A stretch of 64,000 bases of DNA. Source: Bacteroidales bacterium UBA1176. Lineage in GTDB: Bacteria > Bacteroidota > Bacteroidia > Bacteroidales > WCHB1-69. This document shows positions 52,887-60,275 of the stretch, in pieces (positions within the stretch are counted from its first letter, which is position 1; the number at the start of each line of letters is the position of its first letter). The stretch lies in NCBI GenBank assembly GCA_002311645.1, contig DBYW01000035.1:12912-76911 (forward strand), read 5' to 3'. The translations under genes and the position numbers were made by a program. The notes beneath the pieces are model-generated. The model was not told the origin of the DNA and made no database searches. It worked only from the letters and a program-made list of their open reading frames with translations.

Positions 52887-55514
52887 TCAATCTATCGATT
52901 GGTTTATTGAGATGTGGAAATGGCTGCCCCACGCGCTCTTGGCGCGTCCAGGCACCTCGTCGAAGCCGTAGCCCCAGTCGAAGCCCAGCAAGCCGAACAT
53001 CGGCAAGTAGACGCGCACGCCGAGGCCTGCGGACTTATACATGCTGAAGGGGTTGTATTCCTGAATGTTGAGCCAGCCCTTGCCCGCCTCGAGGAAGGCA
53101 AGCACATAGATGGTGGCCGATGGATTGAGCGTGATGGGATAGCGCAATTCGGCGGTGAACTTCTGATAGATGCTGGCGCCCGTGGAGCTGCCGTCGAGAT
53201 AGGGGGACAGCACCTCTTCGTCATAGCCACGCATGCCTATAATCTCACGACCGTCGTAACTGAAGTTCGACAAGCCGTCGCCGCCCAGATAGAAGCGTCC
53301 GAAGGGCGGAATGCCGATGTTCTTGTTGTAACAGCCCATGAAGCCCATCTTGAGACGCACATTCAGCACCAGATTCTGCACAATGCGCGTAAACCAGGAG
53401 GCATTGACCTTCCACTTGTGGAATTCCAGCCAACGGAATTTTTCCTGATCGGTCATGGAGGTGTAGTCCTTATGGCCAAACAGCGAGTAGGGCGGTGTGA
53501 CCTGCACGCTGAAACTGATGCTGGAGCCTTCGCGCGGATAAATGGGAGCGTTGACGGAATTACGCGCCAACGTGAAGATATAGCTAAGACTGTTGGCGTT
53601 ACCGTTATTGAAGAAATAGTAACCCGACCAGTTGGTCACCGTGTAGTACTCGTATGAGAGCGTGTGTGACATTTGGAAATAGTCGTCCGGCCATTTCAGC
53701 TTGTTGACCAACGAAAGGGATGCGCCCGCGATACTGGAGGCCCGGAAGCCTGTGGTATCCGATTTCTTCATACCGTTGGTCTGGCGCTGATAATAGACAC
53801 CGACCGTAAGGGCATTGGGTTTCTTGCCACCAAGCCACGGCTCCGTAAAAGAAACGTTGTAGTATTGATAGAGGGAACCCGTCGTCGAGACGTTGAAGGC
53901 CAGGCGTTGGCCGTCGCCACCGGGAATAGGCGACCAGGCATCCTTCTTGAAGAAATTGCGCGTGGAGAAATTGTTGAAGGCGACACCCGCCGTGATGACA
54001 AAGCCCATGGCACCATAACCCGCACTCAAGGAGAGCTGGTCGGAACTGGTCTCCTCCACCACATAGTTGATGTCCACTGTACCGTTGGCCTCGTTGGGCT
54101 TGGGCTGCACATCCATCTTCTCCTGGTTGAAATAACCGAGCGACATCAGCATCTGCTGTGTACGGATAATGTCTGCACGGTTGAAAAGCTGTCCCGGGAT
54201 GGTCGTCACCTCACGCAAAATCACGTTGTCGTTGGTCTTGGTGTTACCCGACACAGTAATCTTGTTGTAGCGCGCCTGCTTGCCCTCTCGAATACGGATT
54301 TCGATGTCGATGGAGTCGTTTTCCACTGCCACCTCCACCGGATTGGCGGAGAAGAAAAGGTAGCCGTTGTTCATATAGAGGGATGCCAAGTCTTCACCGT
54401 CCTCCTTCATGGTCAGATTCTTGTTCAGAAGCGTTTGGTTGTAGACATCGCCCTTGCTGATGCCTAAAAGTCGCGACAACACCGTAGTAGGATAGATGGT
54501 GTTGCCCACAAAAGTGATGTTTCGGAAATAATAGCGATGCCCTTCGTCCACATCAATGTCTATGTGCATGTCGCGTCCATCGAGATAGAACGTGTCACGG
54601 GTAATGATAGCGTCGCGAAAGCCAAGTTCGTTGTACTTGTTGATGAGATTGACCTTGTCGTTCTCGTAATTCTCCTTGATAAACTTGGATTTCTTGAAGA
54701 TGCGCAACTTGACGCGGTCGGCGAAATAGTCGTCAAGATGCTCCTTTATATCTTTGGATTCGTAGTAGCCTTTGTGCCTGATGCTGTAGGCGATGGCGGT
54801 GTCCAGCTTGTAGAAGGGCCTGAAGAGGAGTTTCTCCTTAGTCTCTTTCATGGAGCGCAACAACACAGCGTCGGTCACGTCCTTGTTTCCGTTGATGGCA
54901 ATCTTGGAGATACGCACGCGTTTGGATTTCTGGATATCAAAAAGGATATTCTTGGCGTTTTTGACCTTTTCGTCGGGAATTTCCTGCACGTTCACGGAGC
55001 AGCTGTAGAAACCTTTGTCCACATAATACTTGCGTATAACATTGGCGCAGGTGGTCTTCATGTTGTCGTTGATGATATTGCCTTGGGAGATGCCGAGTTT
55101 CTCTCGCAAGTCGTTCTCCTCGGATTTGGTAGTGCCCTTGAAGCCAAAGGAGACGAGTCTCGCCCGATCTTCGAGGCGCACGTCGAGGAAAGCGACATTG
55201 CCATTAACGCGCGTGACCGTGATTTCCACATCGTCGTAGAGTCCTGTTTTCCATAGCGACTTGATGGTTTTAGTGATCTCGTCGCCGGGGATCATGATAT
55301 GGTCGCCCACATGGAAAGAGAGTAGTCGTTGGTCGAGAGGAGCTGTTCCCGAGGAGGTAATACCGCCGATTTCGTACTCCACAGGGTTGGCATAGTCGAT
55401 GGTCATCGGTTTGTCCGGGCCATCACCGCCCACCACAATCTGCCCATAACTTGCTGTATAGCAAATCACTAACAACAATACAAGGAAGAATGTCAACTGT
55501 TTTGATATTTTCAT
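52887..55514 (-). CDS. bamA: Outer-membrane protein assembly factor BamA
   Basis: 875 residues. The Omp85 pore that inserts beta-barrel proteins. Signal peptide FFLVLLLVICYTASYGQ; five POTRA-like repeats over about 50-460 (one begins KVKNAKNILFDIQKSKRVRISKIAINGNKDVTDAVL); C-terminal 16-strand barrel over about 480-875 with LSLSAGYGAMGFVITAGVAFNNFSTRNFF and the conserved FYLGGDGLSNFSYDGREIIGMRGYDE (VRGF-like). I start at ATG 55514; the frame stays open another 127 codons into uppS but that part is not BamA. Essential; T9SS barrels also depend on it. Confidence 0.95.
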   Translation of the reverse strand: MKISKQLTFFLVLLLVICYTASYGQIVVGGDGPDKPMTIDYANPVEYEIGGITSSGTAPLDQRLLSFHVGDHIMIPGDEITKTIKSLWKTGLYDDVEITVTRVNGNVAFLDVRLEDRARLVSFGFKGTTKSEENDLREKLGISQGNIINDNMKTTCANVIRKYYVDKGFYSCSVNVQEIPDEKVKNAKNILFDIQKSKRVRISKIAINGNKDVTDAVLLRSMKETKEKLLFRPFYKLDTAIAYSIRHKGYYESKDIKEHLDDYFADRVKLRIFKKSKFIKENYENDKVNLINKYNELGFRDAIITRDTFYLDGRDMHIDIDVDEGHRYYFRNITFVGNTIYPTTVLSRLLGISKGDVYNQTLLNKNLTMKEDGEDLASLYMNNGYLFFSANPVEVAVENDSIDIEIRIREGKQARYNKITVSGNTKTNDNVILREVTTIPGQLFNRADIIRTQQMLMSLGYFNQEKMDVQPKPNEANGTVDINYVVEETSSDQLSLSAGYGAMGFVITAGVAFNNFSTRNFFKKDAWSPIPGGDGQRLAFNVSTTGSLYQYYNVSFTEPWLGGKKPNALTVGVYYQRQTNGMKKSDTTGFRASSIAGASLSLVNKLKWPDDYFQMSHTLSYEYYTVTNWSGYYFFNNGNANSLSYIFTLARNSVNAPIYPREGSSISFSVQVTPPYSLFGHKDYTSMTDQEKFRWLEFHKWKVNASWFTRIVQNLVLNVRLKMGFMGCYNKNIGIPPFGRFYLGGDGLSNFSYDGREIIGMRGYDEEVLSPYLDGSSTGASIYQKFTAELRYPITLNPSATIYVLAFLEAGKGWLNIQEYNPFSMYKSAGLGVRVYLPMFGLLGFDWGYGFDEVPGRAKSAWGSHFHISINQSID

Positions 55515-55554
55515 TGGCGGTTTTCGGAAATTGGCGGCAAAGATAGTGAAAATA

Positions 55555-56304
55555 TCATTGTTCCAGAACTTGCTCGCCCGTTTTTCCGTAGCGGCGTTCG
55601 CGATGCTGGAAATCAAGCACGATGTCGCGGAGGTCTTCCTTCCTGAAATCAGGCCACATCGTGGGCACGAAAAAGAGTTCAGTGTATGCGATCTGCCATA
55701 GCAAAAAGTTGCTGACACGGCAGTCGCCGCCCGTGCGTATAAGGATGTCGGGGTCGGGGATTTCGCTGTGATAAAGATGTTGTTGCACGATGTCGGACGT
55801 GATTTGTCCGGGATCGAGGGTGCCCTGGGCGGCCTCGCGCGCGATGTTGCCGACCATATCCACGATTTCGGCGCGGCCACTGTAGCTGAGGGCAAGCACT
55901 ACCGTAAGTCCTTTGTTGCCAGCCGTCCGGTCGATGGCGTCTTGCAAGGCAACGCGGCTCGCGGCTGGCAGATCCTTCATGCGTCCGGTGACTTGCAGGC
56001 GCACCTGGTTTTTCATCAGCCCTTCGAGTTCGTTATGGATGGCCTGCACGAGCAAACCCATAAGCATTTCGACCTCTTCGCGGGGGCGGTTCCAGTTTTC
56101 GGTGGAGAAAGCATAGAGGGTAAGGTATTGGATGCCCATTTCGCCGGCGCCCTCTATGACGCTGCGCACGGCTTCCACGCCATGTTGATGGCCGTATGTG
56201 CGCTCGCGTCCCTGGCGTTGTGCCCAGCGTCCGTTGCCATCCATGATGACAGCGACATGGCGCGGCATCTTGTCTGGGTTGAGCGTTTTATCCGTAATAT
56301 TCAT
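55555..56304 (-). CDS. uppS: Isoprenyl (undecaprenyl) diphosphate synthase
   Basis: 249 residues. Makes the C55 carrier for peptidoglycan and LPS. Signature HVAVIMDGNGRWAQRQGRERTYGHQHGVEAVRSV, then LTLYAFSTENWNRPREEVEMLMGLL, and PDILIRTGGDCRVSNFLLWQIAYTELFFVPTMWPDFRKEDL. The usual GG(E)xRLSN reads GGDCRVSN. It lies 12 nt after porG and 40 nt before bamA. Confidence 0.95.
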   Translation of the reverse strand: MNITDKTLNPDKMPRHVAVIMDGNGRWAQRQGRERTYGHQHGVEAVRSVIEGAGEMGIQYLTLYAFSTENWNRPREEVEMLMGLLVQAIHNELEGLMKNQVRLQVTGRMKDLPAASRVALQDAIDRTAGNKGLTVVLALSYSGRAEIVDMVGNIAREAAQGTLDPGQITSDIVQQHLYHSEIPDPDILIRTGGDCRVSNFLLWQIAYTELFFVPTMWPDFRKEDLRDIVLDFQHRERRYGKTGEQVLEQ

Positions 56305-56316
56305 GCACACAAAATT

Positions 56317-57198
56317 TTAATGTTTAGCCCGGCGAGGCTTGCGAAGGTCGCAGAATTTCGACTCGTTGCCAAACTTGACGGTAAAGAAGATACCGGCGAA
56401 GGAGTAGATGTCGGTGGTCGTGGTGTTACCCCGCTGGGTGCCGGCCTCATTGTAAGGATACGGCAGCTCTGTCTCAGGATTGATTCGTTCCGGCGTGCGA
56501 TCGGCGAGGTCGGCGGGGATGCTGCCGTGTTGTTCGCGCAGGATGTCGTTGTCGTAATAATTGCCGTGAACATCGTCAAGGTAGTCGGTGAACGTGTAGC
56601 GGATGCCCCACTCGGCGCCGATGGAGATATGGCGTCCGATGGTGAACTTGAAGCCGATGCCGAAGGGGATGGCGAAGCTGGTCAAGGAGTAGCGTTTGGC
56701 GGCTACGCCCAAGGAATCCGGGATACCCTGGCCTTCGGTGCCGAGGCTCTGCAGTTCGTACCATGTGCCGTTGCGGTGCTGTGCCTGCGGATTAAAGGAA
56801 AACAGTGTGACTCCCGCGAAGATATAGGGGGAGAATCTGTTCTGCTGGGGGGCGTTGTAAAGTTTCAGGAAATTGAGTTCCGCCTGGATCGACAATTCCG
56901 TGATGGGAGACATGAAACTCAGATTGCGCTTTGCATAGAGCGTGCCGGCGTCGGAAGCGGAGACCTTGCCGAAAAGGAAGTCTGCCTTGATGGCCCATCG
57001 CGGGGAGATATTGTAGCGATACATGAAGCCTCCGGCCAGGTGCGAGTTCTTGAAAAGGCGCGCCTGGTTGAGGTCGCCGAGATAGAACGTGGTGCCGACC
57101 AAGGCTCCGAATTCAGAACTCTGGGCGCGCACTGCCGGAGCGATGCCTTGAAGGGCTATGAGAAAGGCACAAGCCAAAACTATAGTCAGTCGTTTCAC
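56317..57198 (-). CDS. porG: DUF6089 outer-membrane protein, probable T9SS component PorG
   Basis: 293 residues, signal peptide ending PAVRAQ, then SSEFGALVGTTFYLGDLNQARLFKNSHLAGGFMYRYNISPRWAIKADFLFGKVS, typical of DUF6089/PorG barrels. In Porphyromonas gingivalis, as I recall it, porG stands directly upstream of uppS, bamA and ompH/skp genes, exactly the order here. PorG anchors the PorK/N ring to the outer membrane. Promoter TATTTTTG 97 nt upstream, with a 6-bp hairpin (57216-57234) in the leader. Confidence 0.83.
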   Translation of the reverse strand: MKRLTIVLACAFLIALQGIAPAVRAQSSEFGALVGTTFYLGDLNQARLFKNSHLAGGFMYRYNISPRWAIKADFLFGKVSASDAGTLYAKRNLSFMSPITELSIQAELNFLKLYNAPQQNRFSPYIFAGVTLFSFNPQAQHRNGTWYELQSLGTEGQGIPDSLGVAAKRYSLTSFAIPFGIGFKFTIGRHISIGAEWGIRYTFTDYLDDVHGNYYDNDILREQHGSIPADLADRTPERINPETELPYPYNEAGTQRGNTTTTDIYSFAGIFFTVKFGNESKFCDLRKPRRAKH

Positions 57199-57294
57199 TG
57201 TTTTTCCATTTTAACGCCGGAATGAGCATCCGGCCGGTTGAACAAATCGATTACTGAGGGAGCTGCAAAACTGCACGCATCCCTTTTAACGCGG

Positions 57295-57302
57295 CAAAAA
57301 TA
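57295..57302 (-). promoter_or_regulatory. Promoter -7 element for the porG-uppS-bamA-skp operon
   Basis: TATTTTTG on the minus strand, 40 nt from the divergent infC promoter. Confidence 0.6.
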
Positions 57303-57332
57303 AAAAAATTTGATTAACAATCAAAATAAATT

Positions 57333-57355
57333 AAAAAAAGTGTATTTTTGCCGCC
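57333..57355 (+). promoter_or_regulatory. Extended promoter of infC-rpmI-rplT
   Basis: Seven A, then GTGTATTTTTGCCGCC, identical to the ferredoxin and rpsF promoters; -7 element at 57343-57350. Confidence 0.7.
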
Positions 57356-57407
57356 CAAAAATTTATAAGTAAAGGATTTATAACTAACGAAAAAGAAAGG
57401 AGACCTG

Positions 57408-57974
57408 ATTATCACACCTAACTCCGGCAAGCCGCGCACCCCGGCGGGAGCGCGTCCCAAGAAAGAGAGCCAACACCGCATCAACGAGCACATTACCGCA
57501 CAGACCGTGCGCGTAGTGGGCGAAGATTTCGAACCCAGGATCGTATCCCTGCGCGAGGCATTGGCCCTCGCCGACAAATACGAACTCGACCTTGTGGAAA
57601 TTTCTCCCAACGCCACACCTCCTGTCTGCAAGGTGATGGACTATCAGAAATATCTCTACGAGCAGAAGAAAAAAGCCAAGGAAATCAAGGCCAACAGCGC
57701 CAAGACTGTCGTGAAGGAGATTCATCTGGGTCCTCAGACCGACGATCATGACTTCGACTTCAAGTGCAACCATGCCATCAAGTTCCTCCAGGACGGCTAC
57801 AAGGTCAAGCTTCAGGTTTATTTCCGTGGACGTTCCATCGTCTACAAGGACCAAGGCGAGCTGCTCCTTCTTCGCTTCGCCGAACGTCTGGCCGATTACG
57901 GCAAGCCCGATCAAATGCCGACCCTCATGGGACGCAACATGAACATGCTCATCAGTCCCAAGTCGAAAAAATAA
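57408..57974 (+). CDS. infC: Translation initiation factor IF-3, probably starting at AUU
   Basis: About 188 residues. KKESQHRINEHITAQTVRVVGEDFEPRIVSLREALALADKYELDLVEISPNATPPVCKVMDYQKYLYEQKKKAKE is the IF-3 N-domain and linker; the C-domain ends MPTLMGRNMNMLISPKSKK. No in-frame ATG or GTG precedes RINEH. ATT at 57408 follows AAAGGAG (57396-57402) by 5 nt, giving (M)ITPNSGKPRTPAG.... E. coli infC also starts at AUU, the basis of its autoregulation. A GTG at 57507 would remove the conserved RINE motif. rpmI and rplT follow. Confidence 0.88.
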   Translation: MITPNSGKPRTPAGARPKKESQHRINEHITAQTVRVVGEDFEPRIVSLREALALADKYELDLVEISPNATPPVCKVMDYQKYLYEQKKKAKEIKANSAKTVVKEIHLGPQTDDHDFDFKCNHAIKFLQDGYKVKLQVYFRGRSIVYKDQGELLLLRFAERLADYGKPDQMPTLMGRNMNMLISPKSKK

Positions 57975-58023
57975 CACACGGAACACAGCAAGCGCATCAT
58001 AAAAACTTTTAAAAACTAAAGAA

Positions 58024-58221
58024 ATGCCAAAAATTAAATCCAAGTCCGCCGCCAAGAAGAGATTTACTCTGACCGGCACCGGCAAAATCAAGAGACATCA
58101 CGCTTATCACAGCCACATTCTCACCAAAAAATCAACCAAGAGAAAACGCAACCTGGCCTACAGCGCCATCGTTGAGCACAACTTGGATCGCACCGTCCGT
58201 CAAATGCTCGGAATGTGCTAA
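58024..58221 (+). CDS. rpmI: 50S ribosomal protein L35
   Basis: 65 residues, [44 protein letters not shown], the standard basic L35. Second gene of the infC operon, 49 nt after infC. Confidence 0.97.
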   Translation: MPKIKSKSAAKKRFTLTGTGKIKRHHAYHSHILTKKSTKRKRNLAYSAIVEHNLDRTVRQMLGMC

Positions 58222-58253
58222 CAATTAACATCATCTATTAACAAAAACAAAAA

Positions 58254-58313
58254 GTTCACGCTCAGCCAACCAAGAGTTTAAAAATTAAACCGCTGACGGG
58301 AAATGAAAGGAAC
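58254..58313 (+). promoter_or_regulatory. Nested hairpin before rplT, possible L20 autoregulatory site
   Basis: Within the 97-nt rpmI-rplT spacer three stems nest: GTTTAA/TTAAAC (58276-58281 with 58285-58290), CAGC/GCTG (58263-58266 with 58292-58295) and GTTC/GAAC (58254-58257 with 58310-58313). The outer stem reaches into AAAGG, the likely rplT ribosome-binding site. L20 binds its own leader in other bacteria. Confidence 0.35.
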
Positions 58314-58318
58314 CAATT

Positions 58319-58663
58319 ATGCCAAGATCAGTAAATCACGTTGCTTCCAAAGCAAGAAGAAAAAAGATTTTGAAACGTACCCGTGGGTACTTCGGCAAAC
58401 GTAAGAACGTTTGGACCGTTGCAGTCAATTCGTGGGAGAAGGGCCAACAATACGCCTACCGCGACAGAAAAGCCAAAAAGAGAAACTTCCGCAGTTTGTG
58501 GATCACCCGTATCAACGCCGGTGCCCGCATCAACGGAATGTCCTATTCTGTCCTCATGGGCAATCTGGCCAAGAAGGGTGTCGCGCTCAACCGCAAAGCC
58601 CTCGCCGACCTCGCGATGAACAATCCTGAGGCATTCAAGGCTATCGTCGACTTAGTAAAATAG
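58319..58663 (+). CDS. rplT: 50S ribosomal protein L20
   Basis: 114 residues, [77 protein letters not shown], a textbook L20. Assembly-initiating 23S rRNA binder. Third gene of the operon. Confidence 0.98.
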   Translation: MPRSVNHVASKARRKKILKRTRGYFGKRKNVWTVAVNSWEKGQQYAYRDRKAKKRNFRSLWITRINAGARINGMSYSVLMGNLAKKGVALNRKALADLAMNNPEAFKAIVDLVK

Positions 58664-58709
58664 TCCATAGTCCGATTTTTAATTAGAAATTTGCGTTTAC
58701 TGTATAAAG

Positions 58710-58738
58710 AATGGCACCTTGACGGGTGCCATTTCTTT
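58710..58738 (+). terminator. Terminator of infC-rpmI-rplT
   Basis: AATGGCACC (58710-58718) pairs with GGTGCCATT (58725-58733), followed by TCTTTTT. Confidence 0.85.
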
Positions 58739-58820
58739 TTCATATACACCAAAAACAGACAAACGGAGGTGTGTGATTACATTGTTGAAAAAAACTTGAA
58801 ATGAGCAAGTTGAGCAAATC

Positions 58821-58843
58821 AAAAAAAGTGTATTTTTGCCGCC
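58821..58843 (+). promoter_or_regulatory. Extended promoter of rpsF-rpsR-rplI
   Basis: Third copy of the 23-bp block: seven A, then GTGTATTTTTGCCGCC; -7 element 58831-58838. Confidence 0.7.
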
Positions 58844-58887
58844 CCAAAAAATAAACACTTTTTTATAATAAAAACAACTAAAAAACT

Positions 58888-59316
58888 ATGGTTAATCAGT
58901 ACGAAACCGTTTTCATTATGACGCCCGTTTTATCTGAAGATCAGATGAAGGAAACGGTACAAAAGTTTGAGAAGATTCTCACCGACAAAGGCGCTGAGAT
59001 CGTTCATCAAGAGAACTGGGGCCTCCGCAAGCTGGAGTATCCCATCCAGAAGAAATCTTCCGGATTCTATCATTTATTTGAATTCAAAGCCGACGGCGAC
59101 GTTGTGGCCAACCTCGAGCTGCAATACCGTCGTGACGAGCGCATCATCCGCTTCCTCACGGTGAGCATGGACAAATACGCCATCGCCTACGCCGAGAAGC
59201 GCCGCGCCAACCGCAAAGAACAGCCCGCCGCCGAAGCTCCCGTCGAGCAACCCGCTCCCGAGCCCCAAGTGGAAGAAGTAAACAACGAAGAGTCTAACAT
59301 CGAAACAGCAGAATAA
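58888..59316 (+). CDS. rpsF: 30S ribosomal protein S6
   Basis: 142 residues. [68 protein letters not shown] is S6. An acidic Pro/Glu tail (about residues 112-142) extends the usual ~115-residue core, a common addition in Bacteroidota. Start chosen 49 nt after the -7 element. Confidence 0.96.
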   Translation: MVNQYETVFIMTPVLSEDQMKETVQKFEKILTDKGAEIVHQENWGLRKLEYPIQKKSSGFYHLFEFKADGDVVANLELQYRRDERIIRFLTVSMDKYAIAYAEKRRANRKEQPAAEAPVEQPAPEPQVEEVNNEESNIETAE

Positions 59317-59318
59317 TT

Positions 59319-59594
59319 ATGGCACAACAATCCGACATCAAATACATCGCCCCCGTTGCGATCGACATCAAGAAAAAGAAATACTGCCGTTTCAAGAAGA
59401 GCGGTATCAAATACATCGACTACAAGGATGGCGAGTTCCTCAAGAAATTCGTCAACGAGCAAGGCAAGATCCTGCCCCGCCGCCTCACCGGCACCTCCCT
59501 CAAATATCAGAAAAAGGTAGCCCAGGCCGTCAAGAGAGCACGTCACCTCGCCCTGCTGCCCTTCGTGACCGACAACCTCAAGTCTAACTACTAA
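59319..59594 (+). CDS. rpsR: 30S ribosomal protein S18
   Basis: 91 residues; [64 protein letters not shown] is S18. Two nt after rpsF; S6 and S18 form a heterodimer on the 30S platform. Confidence 0.97.
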   Translation: MAQQSDIKYIAPVAIDIKKKKYCRFKKSGIKYIDYKDGEFLKKFVNEQGKILPRRLTGTSLKYQKKVAQAVKRARHLALLPFVTDNLKSNY

Positions 59595-59609
59595 AAGAGA
59601 ATCACAATT

Positions 59610-60119
59610 ATGGAAATCATACTGAAACAAGACGTCAACAACTTGGGCTATGCCGACGACCTCGTTAAGGTGAAGGACGGTTACGCCCGCAACTATCTCA
59701 TCCCGAAAGGCTTGGCCGAACTCGCAACCCCTGCCAAGAAGAAAATGCTGGCCGAGACCATCCGCCAACGCGCCTTCAAGGCTGAAAAGATCCGCAAGGA
59801 AGCCGAATTCCTCGCCGGTAAGATCGAAGGCCTCGAAATCACCATCCCCGTGAAGGCTTCCGAAAAGGGCACCATCTTCGGTTCCGTCAACAACATCCTC
59901 GTCGCCGAAGCACTCAAGGCTCAGCACGACATCGACGTTGACCGCCGCAAGATCGTCCTCCAAGAAGACCACATCAAGGAATTGGGCGAATACAAGGCCG
60001 TTGTCAACTTGCACAAGGATTTCAACAAGGTCACCCTCAACCTGAAGGTTGTCGACGAGAATTCTCCCGCTGCTCCTGCCGCTCCCGCTGCAGAAGTTGC
60101 CGAGACCCCCGCTGAATAA
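59610..60119 (+). CDS. rplI: 50S ribosomal protein L9
   Basis: 169 residues; MEIILKQDVNNLGYADDLVKVKDGYARNYLIPKGLAELAT is the L9 N-domain; the C-domain is followed by an Ala/Pro tail (APAAPAAEVAETPAE). Last gene of the operon, before a clear terminator. Confidence 0.97.
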   Translation: MEIILKQDVNNLGYADDLVKVKDGYARNYLIPKGLAELATPAKKKMLAETIRQRAFKAEKIRKEAEFLAGKIEGLEITIPVKASEKGTIFGSVNNILVAEALKAQHDIDVDRRKIVLQEDHIKELGEYKAVVNLHKDFNKVTLNLKVVDENSPAAPAAPAAEVAETPAE

Positions 60120-60147
60120 TTCCGGTTTAACTTTCAACATAAAAAAG

Positions 60148-60176
60148 TCCTGCTCACACAAGCAGGATTTTTTTTT
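60148..60176 (+). terminator. Terminator of rpsF-rpsR-rplI
   Basis: TCCTGCT (60148-60154) pairs with AGCAGGA (60161-60167), followed by nine T. Confidence 0.85.
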
Positions 60177-60275
60177 AACGTGCAGATGCCCTGGTTTGTG
60201 CCATCAGGTATATAATTCCATTTCCCCTTCTGCTCTGATGAAACCTTGCATTCCGGACGGGAAATGCACATCAAA

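Noticed and set aside
57507..57974. GTG at 57507 as the infC start
   Set aside because: It would delete the conserved RINEH segment; the AUU at 57408 with AAAGGAG is better placed.
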